Source: Amycolatopsis sp. NBC_00345 | Lineage (GTDB): Bacteria; Actinomycetota; Actinomycetes; Mycobacteriales; Pseudonocardiaceae | NCBI RefSeq assembly: GCF_036116635.1 | Contig: NZ_CP107995.1 | Coordinates: 9,858,001-9,922,000, forward strand | Direction: 5' to 3' | DNA: 64,000 nucleotides | In this document: positions 1 through 8,179 of the stretch, piece after piece | Layout of the letters: every line of letters starts with the position of its first letter | Position numbering within the stretch: position 1 is the stretch's first letter | Translations under genes and position numbers: made by a program | The notes under the pieces: generated by a model | What the model saw: the letters and a program-made list of their open reading frames with translations, nothing else | Databases searched by the model: none | Told to the model about the DNA's origin: nothing

Positions 1-1
1 C

Positions 2-187
2 TTCAACACCAACCCCTCGGTCGCCAGCGCGCACGCGTTCGAGGCGCCGAACACCCCGGGCGTGCGGTTCCACGACATGGTGACGGTCTCCCTGAACCAC
101 CAGGGCACCATCACGCACGTGATCAACTCCTCGGGCGCGACCACGCCCGACGGCACGAAGCCGGTCAACCTGGTGAGCTACCCGTAG
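2..187 (+). CDS. C-terminal fragment of an unrecognised, possibly secreted protein
   Basis: The window opens inside a reading frame that closes with TAG at 185-187, so only the last 61 residues are present. The tail is rich in Ser, Thr, Asn and Val with short alternating hydrophobic stretches, as in a beta-rich extracellular domain, and ends in Val-Ser-Tyr-Pro. No motif identifies the family. A strong hairpin follows 15 nt after the stop and fits a transcription terminator, which supports this being a genuine gene end. Function unknown. Confidence 0.55.
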   Translation, partial: FNTNPSVASAHAFEAPNTPGVRFHDMVTVSLNHQGTITHVINSSGATTPDGTKPVNLVSYP

Positions 188-202
188 CCACCTCCCCGGA
201 CA

Positions 203-242
203 ACCGGTGCACGCCGTGGTGGCGGCCGCGGCGTGCACCGGT
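203..242 (+). terminator. Hairpin terminator after the first gene fragment
   Basis: Perfect 14-bp arms (ACCGGTGCACGCCG at 203-216 and its complement at 229-242) enclose a 12-nt loop. There is no T-tract, which is common for actinobacterial terminators. It separates the fragment from the response-regulator gene starting at 335. Confidence 0.6.
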
Positions 243-334
243 CCCCACCCCGTCGCGGGCCGGAACCGGTCCGTCGAGGTCAACGGCGCCCTCTTCGGAC
301 TCACCGCCGGACCACACGCCGTAGGCTGGGTGCC

Positions 335-1987
335 GTGAGCCAGCCGATCCTGATGACCGTCGACGACGACCCCGCTGTGTCGCGGTCGGTCGCCCGTGAC
401 CTGCGTCGCCGCTACGGCAAGGACTACCGCGTCATCCGCGCCGATTCGGGGGCCGACGCCCTCGACGCGCTGCGTGAGATCAAGCTACGCGGCGACGCCG
501 TCGCGGCCATCCTCGCCGACTACCGCATGCCCCACATGGACGGCATCGTCTTCCTCGAGAAGGCGATGGACCTGTTCCCCAACGCCCGCCGCGCCCTGCT
601 GACGGCCTACGCCGACACCGACGCGGCCATCCAGGCCATCAATGTGGTCGACGTCGACCACTACCTGCTCAAGCCGTGGGATCCCCCGGAGGAGAAGCTC
701 TACCCGGTCATCGACTCCCTGGTGGAGACGTGGCTCGCGGTCGGCGACCGGCCCGTCGAGGAGACGAAGCTGATCGGCCACCGCTACTCGGCGCCGTCGT
801 TCAAGGTGCGCGACTTCCTCGCCCGCAACGCCGTGCCGTACCGCTGGTACTCGGTGGACGACGACGAGGGCGGCCGGATCCTGAAGGCCGCCGAGGCGTG
901 CGAGACGGACATCCCGGTGGTCGTCACCCCGGACGGCACCGTGCTCAAGCAGCCCACCGGCGGGGAGATCGCCGACGCGGTCGGTTTGTCGACCCGGCCC
1001 GCGCAGGAGTTCTACGACCTGGTCGTGGTCGGCGGCGGCCCGGCCGGGCTCGGCGCCGCCGTGTACGGCGCGTCGGAAGGCCTGCGCACCGTGCTGGTGG
1101 AGAAGAAGGCCACCGGCGGACAGGCCGGCACCAGCTCCCGCATCGAGAACTACCTCGGCTTCCCCGACGGCGTCTCCGGCGCCCAGCTGACCGACCGCGC
1201 GCGGCGGCAGGCCCAGAAGTTCGGCGCCGAGGTGCTCACCGCCCGCGACGTCGTGGGCCTGGAGGCCCGTGGCTCGAGCCGCGTGGTGACCTTCGGCGAC
1301 GGTTCGGAGATCGCCGCGCACTCGGTGATCCTCGCCAGCGGCGTCACCTACCGGGCGCTGGAGGCCGAGGGCATCGAGGAGCTCACCGGCCGCGGCGTCT
1401 ACTACGGCTCGGCCGCCACGGAGGCGCCCGAGTGCAAGGGCGAGCACATCTACATCGTCGGCGGCGCGAACTCCGCCGGCCAGGCCGCCGTGTTCTTCTC
1501 GCGCCACGCCGCGGACGTGACGATCCTGGTGCGCGGCGCCTCGCTGGAGGCGTCGATGTCGCACTACCTCATCGAGCAGCTCGCGGCCATCGAGAACGTC
1601 CACGTCCGCACGCACACCACCGTCGTCAAGGCACAAGGCTCGGAGCACCTCGAGTCGTTGACGCTATGCGAGAACGGCGTGACCGAGACGGTCGAGACCG
1701 GTCACCTGTTCGTCTTCATCGGCGCCGCGCCGCGCACCGAATGGCTCGGCGACACGATCCAGCGCGACGGGCACGGCTTCGTCCGCACGGGCCCGGACCT
1801 GGTCGCCGAAGGGCGCTACCCGGCCGGCTGGTCGCTCGACCGCGACCCGCACTACCTGGAGTCGTCCGTGCCCGGCGTGTTCGTGGCCGGCGACGTCCGT
1901 TCGCAGTCGGTGAAACGCGTGGCCTCCGCCGTCGGCGAGGGCGCCATGGCGGTCACCCTGGTCCACCGTTACCTGGAGGAGCAGTGA
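335..1987 (+). CDS. Response regulator fused to a thioredoxin-reductase-like FAD oxidoreductase
   Basis: 550 residues from GTG 335; the reading frame is open further upstream, but the receiver domain begins here. Residues 5-125 form a CheY-type receiver with acidic pocket D10-D12, phosphoacceptor D62, T90 and K113. Residues 146-215 look like a thioredoxin-fold linker. From 229 onward it is a pyridine-nucleotide flavoprotein with FAD motif GGGPAG (233-238), NADPH motif GGANSAG (376-382) and a C-terminal FAD ribose motif. Where thioredoxin reductases carry CxxC there is YYGSAATEAPEC (356-367), so the redox disulfide is absent and it should not reduce thioredoxin by the classical route. The stop overlaps the downstream kinase start by 4 nt, so phosphotransfer from that kinase to D62 is inferred. 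Confidence 0.85.
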   Translation: MSQPILMTVDDDPAVSRSVARDLRRRYGKDYRVIRADSGADALDALREIKLRGDAVAAILADYRMPHMDGIVFLEKAMDLFPNARRALLTAYADTDAAIQAINVVDVDHYLLKPWDPPEEKLYPVIDSLVETWLAVGDRPVEETKLIGHRYSAPSFKVRDFLARNAVPYRWYSVDDDEGGRILKAAEACETDIPVVVTPDGTVLKQPTGGEIADAVGLSTRPAQEFYDLVVVGGGPAGLGAAVYGASEGLRTVLVEKKATGGQAGTSSRIENYLGFPDGVSGAQLTDRARRQAQKFGAEVLTARDVVGLEARGSSRVVTFGDGSEIAAHSVILASGVTYRALEAEGIEELTGRGVYYGSAATEAPECKGEHIYIVGGANSAGQAAVFFSRHAADVTILVRGASLEASMSHYLIEQLAAIENVHVRTHTTVVKAQGSEHLESLTLCENGVTETVETGHLFVFIGAAPRTEWLGDTIQRDGHGFVRTGPDLVAEGRYPAGWSLDRDPHYLESSVPGVFVAGDVRSQSVKRVASAVGEGAMAVTLVHRYLEEQ

Positions 1988-3411
1988 GTACTCCGGCACT
2001 GCCGCGTGAGGAATTGCGCAGCCTGTTCCTGTTCGAGCACCTGTCCGACGAGCAGCTCGACTGGATCGACGACCACGCCAAGGTCGAGCGCCACGAGAGC
2101 GGCGACGTGGTGATCCGCGAGGGCGACCCCGCCACGTGCTTCTACGTCCTGCTCGGCGGCGCGGTGCGGATGACGCGCCTGGTCAGCGGCGTCGAGGTCG
2201 AGATGAAGCGTTCCGACCAGCGCGGTTCCTATTGCGGCGCAACACAGTTCTTCGTGCACCAGGAGACCGAGCACTCCTACGGCGCCTCGGTGCACGCGGT
2301 CAGCGACGTCGCGTTCCTGACGCTGCCCGCGGCCGAGTTCGCGGTCCAGTTCCGCGGCTGGTTCCCGATGGCCGCGCACCTGCTGGAGGGCATGTACGTC
2401 GGCTGGCGCAACACCGACACGGTGATCTCGTCGCGACGGCGGCTGCTGGCGCTCGGCGAGCTGTCAGCGGGGCTGACCCACGAGCTGAACAACCCGGCCG
2501 CGGCCGCCGTGCGCGCCACCGCGTCGCTGCGCGAGCGGGTCGCCGGGATGCGCCACAAGCTGGCGCTGCTGGCGAAGAAGGACATCGACCCGGAGCTGCT
2601 GGAGCTGCTGCTCGACGTCCAGGAACGGCTGGTCAAGCAGGTCTCCGACGCGCCGAAGCTCACCGCGATGCAGCAGTCCGACCTCGAGGACGAGATCGGC
2701 GACTGGTTCGACGAGCACGACATCGACCAGGGCTGGGACCTCGCCAGCATCTTCGTCAGCGCGGGCCTGACCGCCGGCAGCCTGGACGGCGTCCTGGAGT
2801 CCGTCGGCGAGGGCCTGCTCGACGGCGCGGTGCGGTGGCTGGCGTACGCGCTGGAGACCGAGATGCTGATGGGTGAGATCGAGGACTCGACCACGCGTAT
2901 CTCGGCGCTCGTCGGCGCGGCGAAGCAGTACTCGCAGATGGACCGCGCGCCGCACCAGTGGGTCGACGTCCACGAAGGACTCGACTCCACGCTGGTGATG
3001 ATGTCCGGCAAGATCGGCCAGGGAATCCGTGTGGTCAAGGAGTACGACCACAGCATCGCCAGGGTGCCGGCGTACGCGGCCGAGCTGAACCAGGTGTGGA
3101 CCAACATCATCGACAACGCGCTGGGCGCCATGGCGGGCGAGGGCACCCTGACCCTGCGCACGTGGCAGGTCGACAAGCAGGTGCGCGTCGAGATCGGCGA
3201 CACCGGCCCTGGCATCTCCGAAGACATCCGGCAGCGGATCTTCGAGCCGTTCTTCACGACCAAGGGCGTGGGCGAGGGCACCGGCCTCGGGCTCGACATC
3301 TCGTGGCGCATCGTCGTCGAGCGGCATTCCGGCGACATCAAGGTGGAATCCGCCCCCGGCGACACGCGGTTCGAGATTTGCCTTCCGGTGGAAGAACAAG
3401 CCTCACTCTGA
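1984..3411 (+). CDS. Cyclic-nucleotide-binding-domain sensor histidine kinase
   Basis: 475 residues from GTG 1984, which shares GTGA with the stop of the flavoprotein gene and implies translational coupling. Residues 10-130 form a cNMP-binding beta-barrel. A DHp helix follows with the H-box ELSAGLTHELNNP (phospho-His 166). The C-terminal ATPase domain has an N-box (NIIDNALGAM), a DTGPGIS G1 box, an FxPFFTTK F-box and a GTGLGL G2 box. No membrane segment is present, so it is a cytosolic kinase sensing a small ligand or redox state. Known family pairs of this type join a CNB kinase to a TrxR-like regulator. The ligand is unknown; the cNMP phosphate-binding cassette is not canonical. Confidence 0.85.
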   Translation: MSTPALPREELRSLFLFEHLSDEQLDWIDDHAKVERHESGDVVIREGDPATCFYVLLGGAVRMTRLVSGVEVEMKRSDQRGSYCGATQFFVHQETEHSYGASVHAVSDVAFLTLPAAEFAVQFRGWFPMAAHLLEGMYVGWRNTDTVISSRRRLLALGELSAGLTHELNNPAAAAVRATASLRERVAGMRHKLALLAKKDIDPELLELLLDVQERLVKQVSDAPKLTAMQQSDLEDEIGDWFDEHDIDQGWDLASIFVSAGLTAGSLDGVLESVGEGLLDGAVRWLAYALETEMLMGEIEDSTTRISALVGAAKQYSQMDRAPHQWVDVHEGLDSTLVMMSGKIGQGIRVVKEYDHSIARVPAYAAELNQVWTNIIDNALGAMAGEGTLTLRTWQVDKQVRVEIGDTGPGISEDIRQRIFEPFFTTKGVGEGTGLGLDISWRIVVERHSGDIKVESAPGDTRFEICLPVEEQASL

Positions 3412-3534
3412 CCGGCCCTTCCCGTTCACCGACCGTTCATCACGAAATCCTCTTGCCGCGCGTCAAAAGAGTCGCGGGGGCTGAAGGATTCGTGGTGTTC
3501 GATCGGGGGATCTGGGGAAGGTGGCACGTTTACT

Positions 3535-4629
3535 GTGCTGGTCGAGACAAAGCGCCGGTTGTCCATCGGACTGGCCGTGGTGCTGGTGCTGGGGGTCGTG
3601 GCCGCGATCGTCTGGGGGCGCTCGGACAGCTCGTCCGGCGGTGACCTGACCGTCGTGCGCGGGGTGATCGGGTCGGAGAAGCAGGCCTTCTTCACCGACG
3701 CGCGCGTGGTGGACGCATTCGCCAAGCACGGGCTGAAAGTCGAGGTCGACACCGCGGGCTCGCGCCAGATCGCGACCACCGTGGACCTCTCGAAGTACGG
3801 GTTCGCCTTCCCGTCGTCGTCACCAGCCGCGCAGAAGATCCAGCGCGACCGCAAGGTGACCACGGTGTACACGCCGTTCCAGTCGCCGATGGCGATCGCG
3901 ACGTTCGAGCCGATCGTGGCGCTGCTGAGCGCGAACGGCGTGGTGCACAAGGGCGCCGGCGACTACCAGGTGCTCGACGTGGCGAAGTACCTCCAGCTCA
4001 CGCAGGCGGGCACGCGCTGGGACCAGCTGCCGGGCAACACGGCGTACCCGGTGCGCAAGAACGTGCTCGTCACCACCACCGACCCGCGTGAGTCCAACTC
4101 CGCGGCGATGTACCTGTCGATCGTGTCGTTCGTGGCCAACGGAAACACCGTGGTCAGCAGCCCCGATCAGGAGGCGAAGGTGCTGCCGCAGGTCGCGAAG
4201 CTGTTCCTGGACCAGGGGTACACGCAGAACAGCACCGACGGCCCGTTCGAGGACTACCTGTCCGCGGGCATGGGCAAGACGCCGCTGGCGCTGATCTACG
4301 AGTCGCAGTACGTCGACCGGCTGGTGCGCGCCGACGGGTCCATCCGGCCGGACATGCGGATGCTCTACACGGCGCCGACCGTGTACTCGAAGCACACGCT
4401 GGTTCCGTTGTCCCCCAGCGGAGACCAGGTCGGCCAGCTGCTCTCGACCGATCCCGAGCTCGGCGGGCTCGCGGCGACGTTCGGCTTCCGCACCACGAAC
4501 CCGAAGCTGTTCACCGACGTCGTCGCGAAGGCGAAGGCACCCGTGCCGGCGGACCTCGTCGACAGCGTCGAGCCGCCGTCGTTCGAGACGCTGGAACGGA
4601 TGCTCGACGCGATCCAGAACCAGTACTGA
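3535..4629 (+). CDS. Membrane-anchored substrate-binding-like protein of the TelA operon
   Basis: 364 residues from GTG 3535. A hydrophobic stretch at residues 9-27 after KRR acts as an uncleaved anchor or signal peptide. The rest resembles a type 2 periplasmic solute-binding protein, with a GxIGSEK-like start and a late YESQYVDRLV segment. The first half of the VWA lipoprotein two genes downstream has the same look (INYESVLLS), so the two may be paralogues. No ABC permease or ATPase lies nearby, so a role as an extracytoplasmic sensor or receptor seems more likely than import. The stop TGA overlaps the start of telA by one base. Confidence 0.65.
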   Translation: MLVETKRRLSIGLAVVLVLGVVAAIVWGRSDSSSGGDLTVVRGVIGSEKQAFFTDARVVDAFAKHGLKVEVDTAGSRQIATTVDLSKYGFAFPSSSPAAQKIQRDRKVTTVYTPFQSPMAIATFEPIVALLSANGVVHKGAGDYQVLDVAKYLQLTQAGTRWDQLPGNTAYPVRKNVLVTTTDPRESNSAAMYLSIVSFVANGNTVVSSPDQEAKVLPQVAKLFLDQGYTQNSTDGPFEDYLSAGMGKTPLALIYESQYVDRLVRADGSIRPDMRMLYTAPTVYSKHTLVPLSPSGDQVGQLLSTDPELGGLAATFGFRTTNPKLFTDVVAKAKAPVPADLVDSVEPPSFETLERMLDAIQNQY

Positions 4630-5768
4630 TGGAGGATTTCACCCTGACCGCGCCTGAAGCGGTCGAAGCCGTGCCCGTCGAACGCGCCGCCGGCCTGATC
4701 GCCCTCGGTGACGACCGGCGGGCCGAAATCTCCGCTCGCGCCGCCGGGTTCGCGACCCGGCTGGAGGCGCTGGACGTCCACTCGCCGGAGTTCACCACGC
4801 TGCTCGACGAGCTGCTCGCCGTCGGGGAGGCGGACATGCGGGCGGCGGCCGCGGTCGCCGGGACGATGCTGGACCGCTCGGCCCGGACGTTGGAGACGGC
4901 TGCCTCACCCCAGGAACAGGTGACGACCAGCCTCGCGGACCTGCGCCGCACGGTGGCCGAGCTGGATCCGGCGAAGCTGCCGCTGACCGGGCGCAAGCTG
5001 CTCGGCCTGTTCCCCGCCGCGGCCGGCGCCAAGCGCGCGCTCGACCGTTACCGCGCGGCCAACGAGCCGGTGAACGCGCTGGTCGGGGACCTGCGCACCC
5101 GCCAGGACGGGCTGCGCCGGGACAACGCCGTGCTCAAGGGCGAGCGGGAGCGCTTGTGGGCCGCGCTCGGCAAGCTGGCGGAGGCAGCCGCGTTCGCGGA
5201 GGCCGTCGACACCGCGGTCGAACGGCAGGCGGGGGTGTTCGACCTGACGGATCCCCTGCGCGCCAACGCTTTGCGCGCCGACGTCCTGTACCCGATCCGG
5301 CAGCGGCACCAGGACGTCCTCACACAGCTCGCGGTGAGTGCGCAGGGCTATCTCGCGCTGGACCTGGTGCGGCGCACCAACGACGAGCTGATCCGCGGCG
5401 TCGAGCGGGCCGTGTCCACGACGGTTTCGGCACTGCGTGTCGCGTTGCTGGTGAGCTCCGCGCTGGCCGGGCAACGAGACGTGCTCGACGAGGTCGCCGC
5501 GCTGCAGTCCACCACCGAGGGACTGCTGCGCGGGAACGCCATGCTGCTGGAGTCACAGAGCGCGGAGATCCGCCGGGCGGCGAGCTCACCCGCCGTCGCG
5601 GTCGACACGCTGCGTGACTCATTCGACCGGATCTACGCCGCCATGGACGCGATCGACGGCTTCAAGGCCGAGGCGGTGCGGACCATGGCGTCCACTGTGG
5701 AGTCTCTGACGGGGGAGCTGCACCGGGCGGAAGACCGGCTGCGCCGCAGCCACGAGGGGGAGCTGTGA
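4629..5768 (+). CDS. telA: Toxic anion resistance protein (TelA/KlaA family)
   Basis: 379 residues from ATG 4629. The sequence is an almost unbroken series of amphipathic helices without membrane segments: an N-terminal helical part, a PLTGRKLLGLFP motif near residues 116-128 and a long C-terminal helical bundle with the family's LxxDLxRRTNxxL-type run (about residues 240-250). TelA proteins are linked to tellurite, colicin and antibiotic tolerance, but the biochemical activity is not established. It overlaps its upstream neighbour by 1 nt and the VWA gene by 4 nt, so it belongs to one operon with two surface proteins and a small membrane protein. Confidence 0.85.
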   Translation: MEDFTLTAPEAVEAVPVERAAGLIALGDDRRAEISARAAGFATRLEALDVHSPEFTTLLDELLAVGEADMRAAAAVAGTMLDRSARTLETAASPQEQVTTSLADLRRTVAELDPAKLPLTGRKLLGLFPAAAGAKRALDRYRAANEPVNALVGDLRTRQDGLRRDNAVLKGERERLWAALGKLAEAAAFAEAVDTAVERQAGVFDLTDPLRANALRADVLYPIRQRHQDVLTQLAVSAQGYLALDLVRRTNDELIRGVERAVSTTVSALRVALLVSSALAGQRDVLDEVAALQSTTEGLLRGNAMLLESQSAEIRRAASSPAVAVDTLRDSFDRIYAAMDAIDGFKAEAVRTMASTVESLTGELHRAEDRLRRSHEGEL

Positions 5769-7384
5769 AGAAACTGGTCGTGCTGGTACTCGTGGCGCTG
5801 CTGGCGCTGGCCGGGTGCTCGTCGACGGCGGATCCGTCGGAGCCCGCGGGCCCGCCCGAGCCGGGCACGCTGCGGGTGCTCGCGGGCAGTGAGCTGGCGG
5901 ACCTGCAGCCGGTGCTCGACGAGGCGGCGAAGGCGACCGGCGTCAAGGTCAAGCTCACTTTCACCGGCACGCTCGAGGGCACCCAGTCACTGGCGAACGG
6001 CAGCCTGGACGGCCGCTACGACGCCGTGTGGTTCTCCTCGAACCGTTACCCCGCAGGCATTCCCGAGGCGGCGAAACGGCTCGGGAACCAGGTCAAGATC
6101 ATGAGCTCGCCCGTGGTGCTGGGGCTGGCCCGCTCGGCCGCGCAACGGCTGGGCTGGGACTCGCGGCCGGTCAGCTGGGGCGAGATCGCCGCGGCGGCGG
6201 GCCGGAAGGCGTTCAGCTACGGCATGACGGACCCCTCGGCGTCCAACTCGGGCTTCTCCGCGCTGGTCGGCGTCGCGTCCGCGCTGGCGGGTTCCGGCAC
6301 GGCCGTCGACGCGCAGCAGATCACCGCGGTGACGCCGCAGCTCACGCAGTTCTTCAGCGCGCAAGCGATGTCCGCCGGCTCGTCGGGCTGGCTGTCGGAC
6401 GCCTACCAGCGGCGCGCGACCGGGCAGGACCCCGGGCAGAAGGTGGACGGGCTGATCAACTACGAGTCGGTGCTGCTGTCGATGAACGCCGCGGGCAAGC
6501 TCCCCGAGCCGATGAAGCTGATCTACCCCAGCGACGGCGTTGTCACCGCCGACTACCCGCTCACGCTGCTGACCAGCGCCGGCGACGACGCGCACGGGGC
6601 GCACCAGCGGCTCACCGACTACCTGCGCACGCCGGACGCCCAGCGCCGCATCATGGACACCACCCAGCGGCGGCCCGTGGTGCCGGGCGTCGCGCTCGGG
6701 CCGCAGTTCGTGCCCCGGGACCTGGTGGAGCTGCCGTTCCCGGCCACGCAGCCTGCCGTCGACGCGCTGCTTTCGGCCTACTTCAACAAGATCCGCCGCC
6801 CGTCGCGCACGTTGTACCTGCTCGACACGTCGGGCTCGATGGAGGGCGACCGGATCGAAGCGCTGCGCTCGGCGCTGGTCGGCTTGACCGGCGCGGACCG
6901 CTCGCTCGTGGGCCGGTACCGGCAGTTCCGCAGCCGGGAGGAGGTGACGATGCTGCCGTTCAACACCGGGCCGGAGCCGCCGCGGACGTTCACCGTGCCG
7001 GAGCAGGCGCCGGAGGCGGAGCTGGCGAGGATCAAGGCGTTCGCCGAAGGACTGCAGGCCCGCGGGGGCACGGCGATCTACGACAGCCTCGAACGCGCGT
7101 ACCAGGTGATGGAACCGTTGGCGGCCAAGGATCCGGACCGGTTCACGTCGATCGTGCTGATGACCGACGGCGAGAACGAGAACGGGGGCGACCTCGCGTC
7201 GTTCCGGTCCGCGTTCGGCTCGCTGCCCGCCGCGATGCGCCAGGTGCCGGTGTTCACGGTGCTGTTCGGGGAGGGCAGCGGCGACGAGCTCACGCAGGTC
7301 GCGACCATGACCGGGGGCAAGGTTTTTGATGCCAGGAACACGCAGTTGTCCAGTGTGTTCCAGGAGATTCGCGGTTATCAGTGA
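5765..7384 (+). CDS. Lipoprotein with solute-binding domain fused to a VWA domain
   Basis: 539 residues from GTG 5765 (GTGA overlap with telA). Signal peptide with lipobox LALAGC, lipid-Cys near residue 19. Residues about 30-330 resemble a type 2 substrate-binding domain of the molybdate/sulfate-binder kind (DAVWFSSN, NYESVLLS). Residues about 350-535 form a von Willebrand A domain with an intact MIDAS: DTSGSM near 353, a GGTAIYD Thr motif and MTDGENENGG. The protein would sit on the outer face of the membrane. Fusing a binding protein to a metal-dependent adhesion domain suggests a partner-recruiting receptor instead of a transporter component. The partner is unknown. Confidence 0.8.
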   Translation: MKKLVVLVLVALLALAGCSSTADPSEPAGPPEPGTLRVLAGSELADLQPVLDEAAKATGVKVKLTFTGTLEGTQSLANGSLDGRYDAVWFSSNRYPAGIPEAAKRLGNQVKIMSSPVVLGLARSAAQRLGWDSRPVSWGEIAAAAGRKAFSYGMTDPSASNSGFSALVGVASALAGSGTAVDAQQITAVTPQLTQFFSAQAMSAGSSGWLSDAYQRRATGQDPGQKVDGLINYESVLLSMNAAGKLPEPMKLIYPSDGVVTADYPLTLLTSAGDDAHGAHQRLTDYLRTPDAQRRIMDTTQRRPVVPGVALGPQFVPRDLVELPFPATQPAVDALLSAYFNKIRRPSRTLYLLDTSGSMEGDRIEALRSALVGLTGADRSLVGRYRQFRSREEVTMLPFNTGPEPPRTFTVPEQAPEAELARIKAFAEGLQARGGTAIYDSLERAYQVMEPLAAKDPDRFTSIVLMTDGENENGGDLASFRSAFGSLPAAMRQVPVFTVLFGEGSGDELTQVATMTGGKVFDARNTQLSSVFQEIRGYQ

Positions 7385-8013
7385 GTCGGTCGCGGCGGGC
7401 TGGTTCTCGGTCTGGTTCTGGGTCTGGTTCTGGGGCTGGGGCTCGGTTTTGGCGTTGGCTCGGGTCGGCGAAGAATCTGGCCGGCTGCGTTGGTGGCCTG
7501 GTCGGGCTCGTGTTGTACCTGACGGGGATTGCCGGGGCGATCTGGCCGCTGGTGGTGGTCGTGCTGTACGCGGCGGGCGCGTTGCTCGCGCCGCCGGAGC
7601 GGGTGCGGCTGGTCGCCGACCCGGCGGCGGAGGCGGCCGAGCTGCGGACGTCGCTGAACGCGCTGGTGCAGACGGTTTCGGTGCACGCCAACCGGATGCC
7701 GGAGTCCGCAGTGGACAGTGTCCGGCACGTCGCGGAGGTGCTCACTGACCTGCTCGGCCACGCCATTGTGGACACCGGGCTCCGGCATCGGGTGCTGCTG
7801 CTGGCGCGGACGGACCTGCCGCTGTCCGTGGAGGGTTACCTGAACCTGCCGCGCTGGTTCGCCGCGCGACGTCCGGCCGCGGCGGCGGAGTTGCTTGCCC
7901 AGCTCGACTTGCTGACCGGGCAGGCGGACCGGCTGGCGGAGCAGGTCTACGCCACGGAGGTCAACCGGCAGGCGGACCACACCCGGTACCTGCGGGATCG
8001 GGACCAGGACTGA
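7381..8013 (+). CDS. Small membrane protein of the TelA operon, possibly XpaC-like
   Basis: 210 residues from GTG 7381 (GTGA overlap with the VWA gene). A basic, Gly/Ser-Arg-rich N-terminus is followed by a pair of close membrane helices (about residues 30-68) and a soluble, mainly helical domain of about 140 residues. In Firmicutes telA lies beside xpaC, whose product also has two N-terminal helices and a helical tail. Topology and context fit that family but sequence similarity was not tested. It closes the four-gene operon; the next gene faces the other way. Confidence 0.55.
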   Translation: MSRSRRAGSRSGSGSGSGAGARFWRWLGSAKNLAGCVGGLVGLVLYLTGIAGAIWPLVVVVLYAAGALLAPPERVRLVADPAAEAAELRTSLNALVQTVSVHANRMPESAVDSVRHVAEVLTDLLGHAIVDTGLRHRVLLLARTDLPLSVEGYLNLPRWFAARRPAAAAELLAQLDLLTGQADRLAEQVYATEVNRQADHTRYLRDRDQD

Positions 8014-8121
8014 GGTTTCGGTCCCTTCTCGGCTTTCTTCCGGCTGGCTCGGGTCTTTCTGAGCTGATCCTTTGTGGGCCGGCCCGGCCCGGCCCGCTCC
8101 GCCCGATCGTGTGACTGACGT

Positions 8122-8144
8122 TCGAACCTTTGTTCGAGTATCGT
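8122..8144 (+). promoter_or_regulatory. Perfect SOS (LexA) box with -10 element and no evident gene
   Basis: TCGAACCTTTGTTCGA at 8122-8137 matches the actinobacterial LexA consensus TCGAAC-N4-GTTCGA at every position. A -10-like TATCGT lies at 8139-8144, followed after 7 nt by GTG 8152, the spacing of a leaderless transcript. The frame opened there runs antisense through the repeat-rich gene on the minus strand and has no protein-like composition. Confidence 0.6.
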
Positions 8145-8179
8145 CGGTCTGGTGGAAGAGCTCCACGGCCAGGGGAGGG

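Noticed and set aside
485..1648. 387-codon leftward frame opposite the flavoprotein
   Set aside because: Antisense shadow rich in Asp, Val, Gly and His without any conserved motif.
335..1987. Calling the flavoprotein a true thioredoxin reductase (trxB)
   Set aside because: The CxxC disulfide is missing and a receiver domain is fused to the N-terminus.
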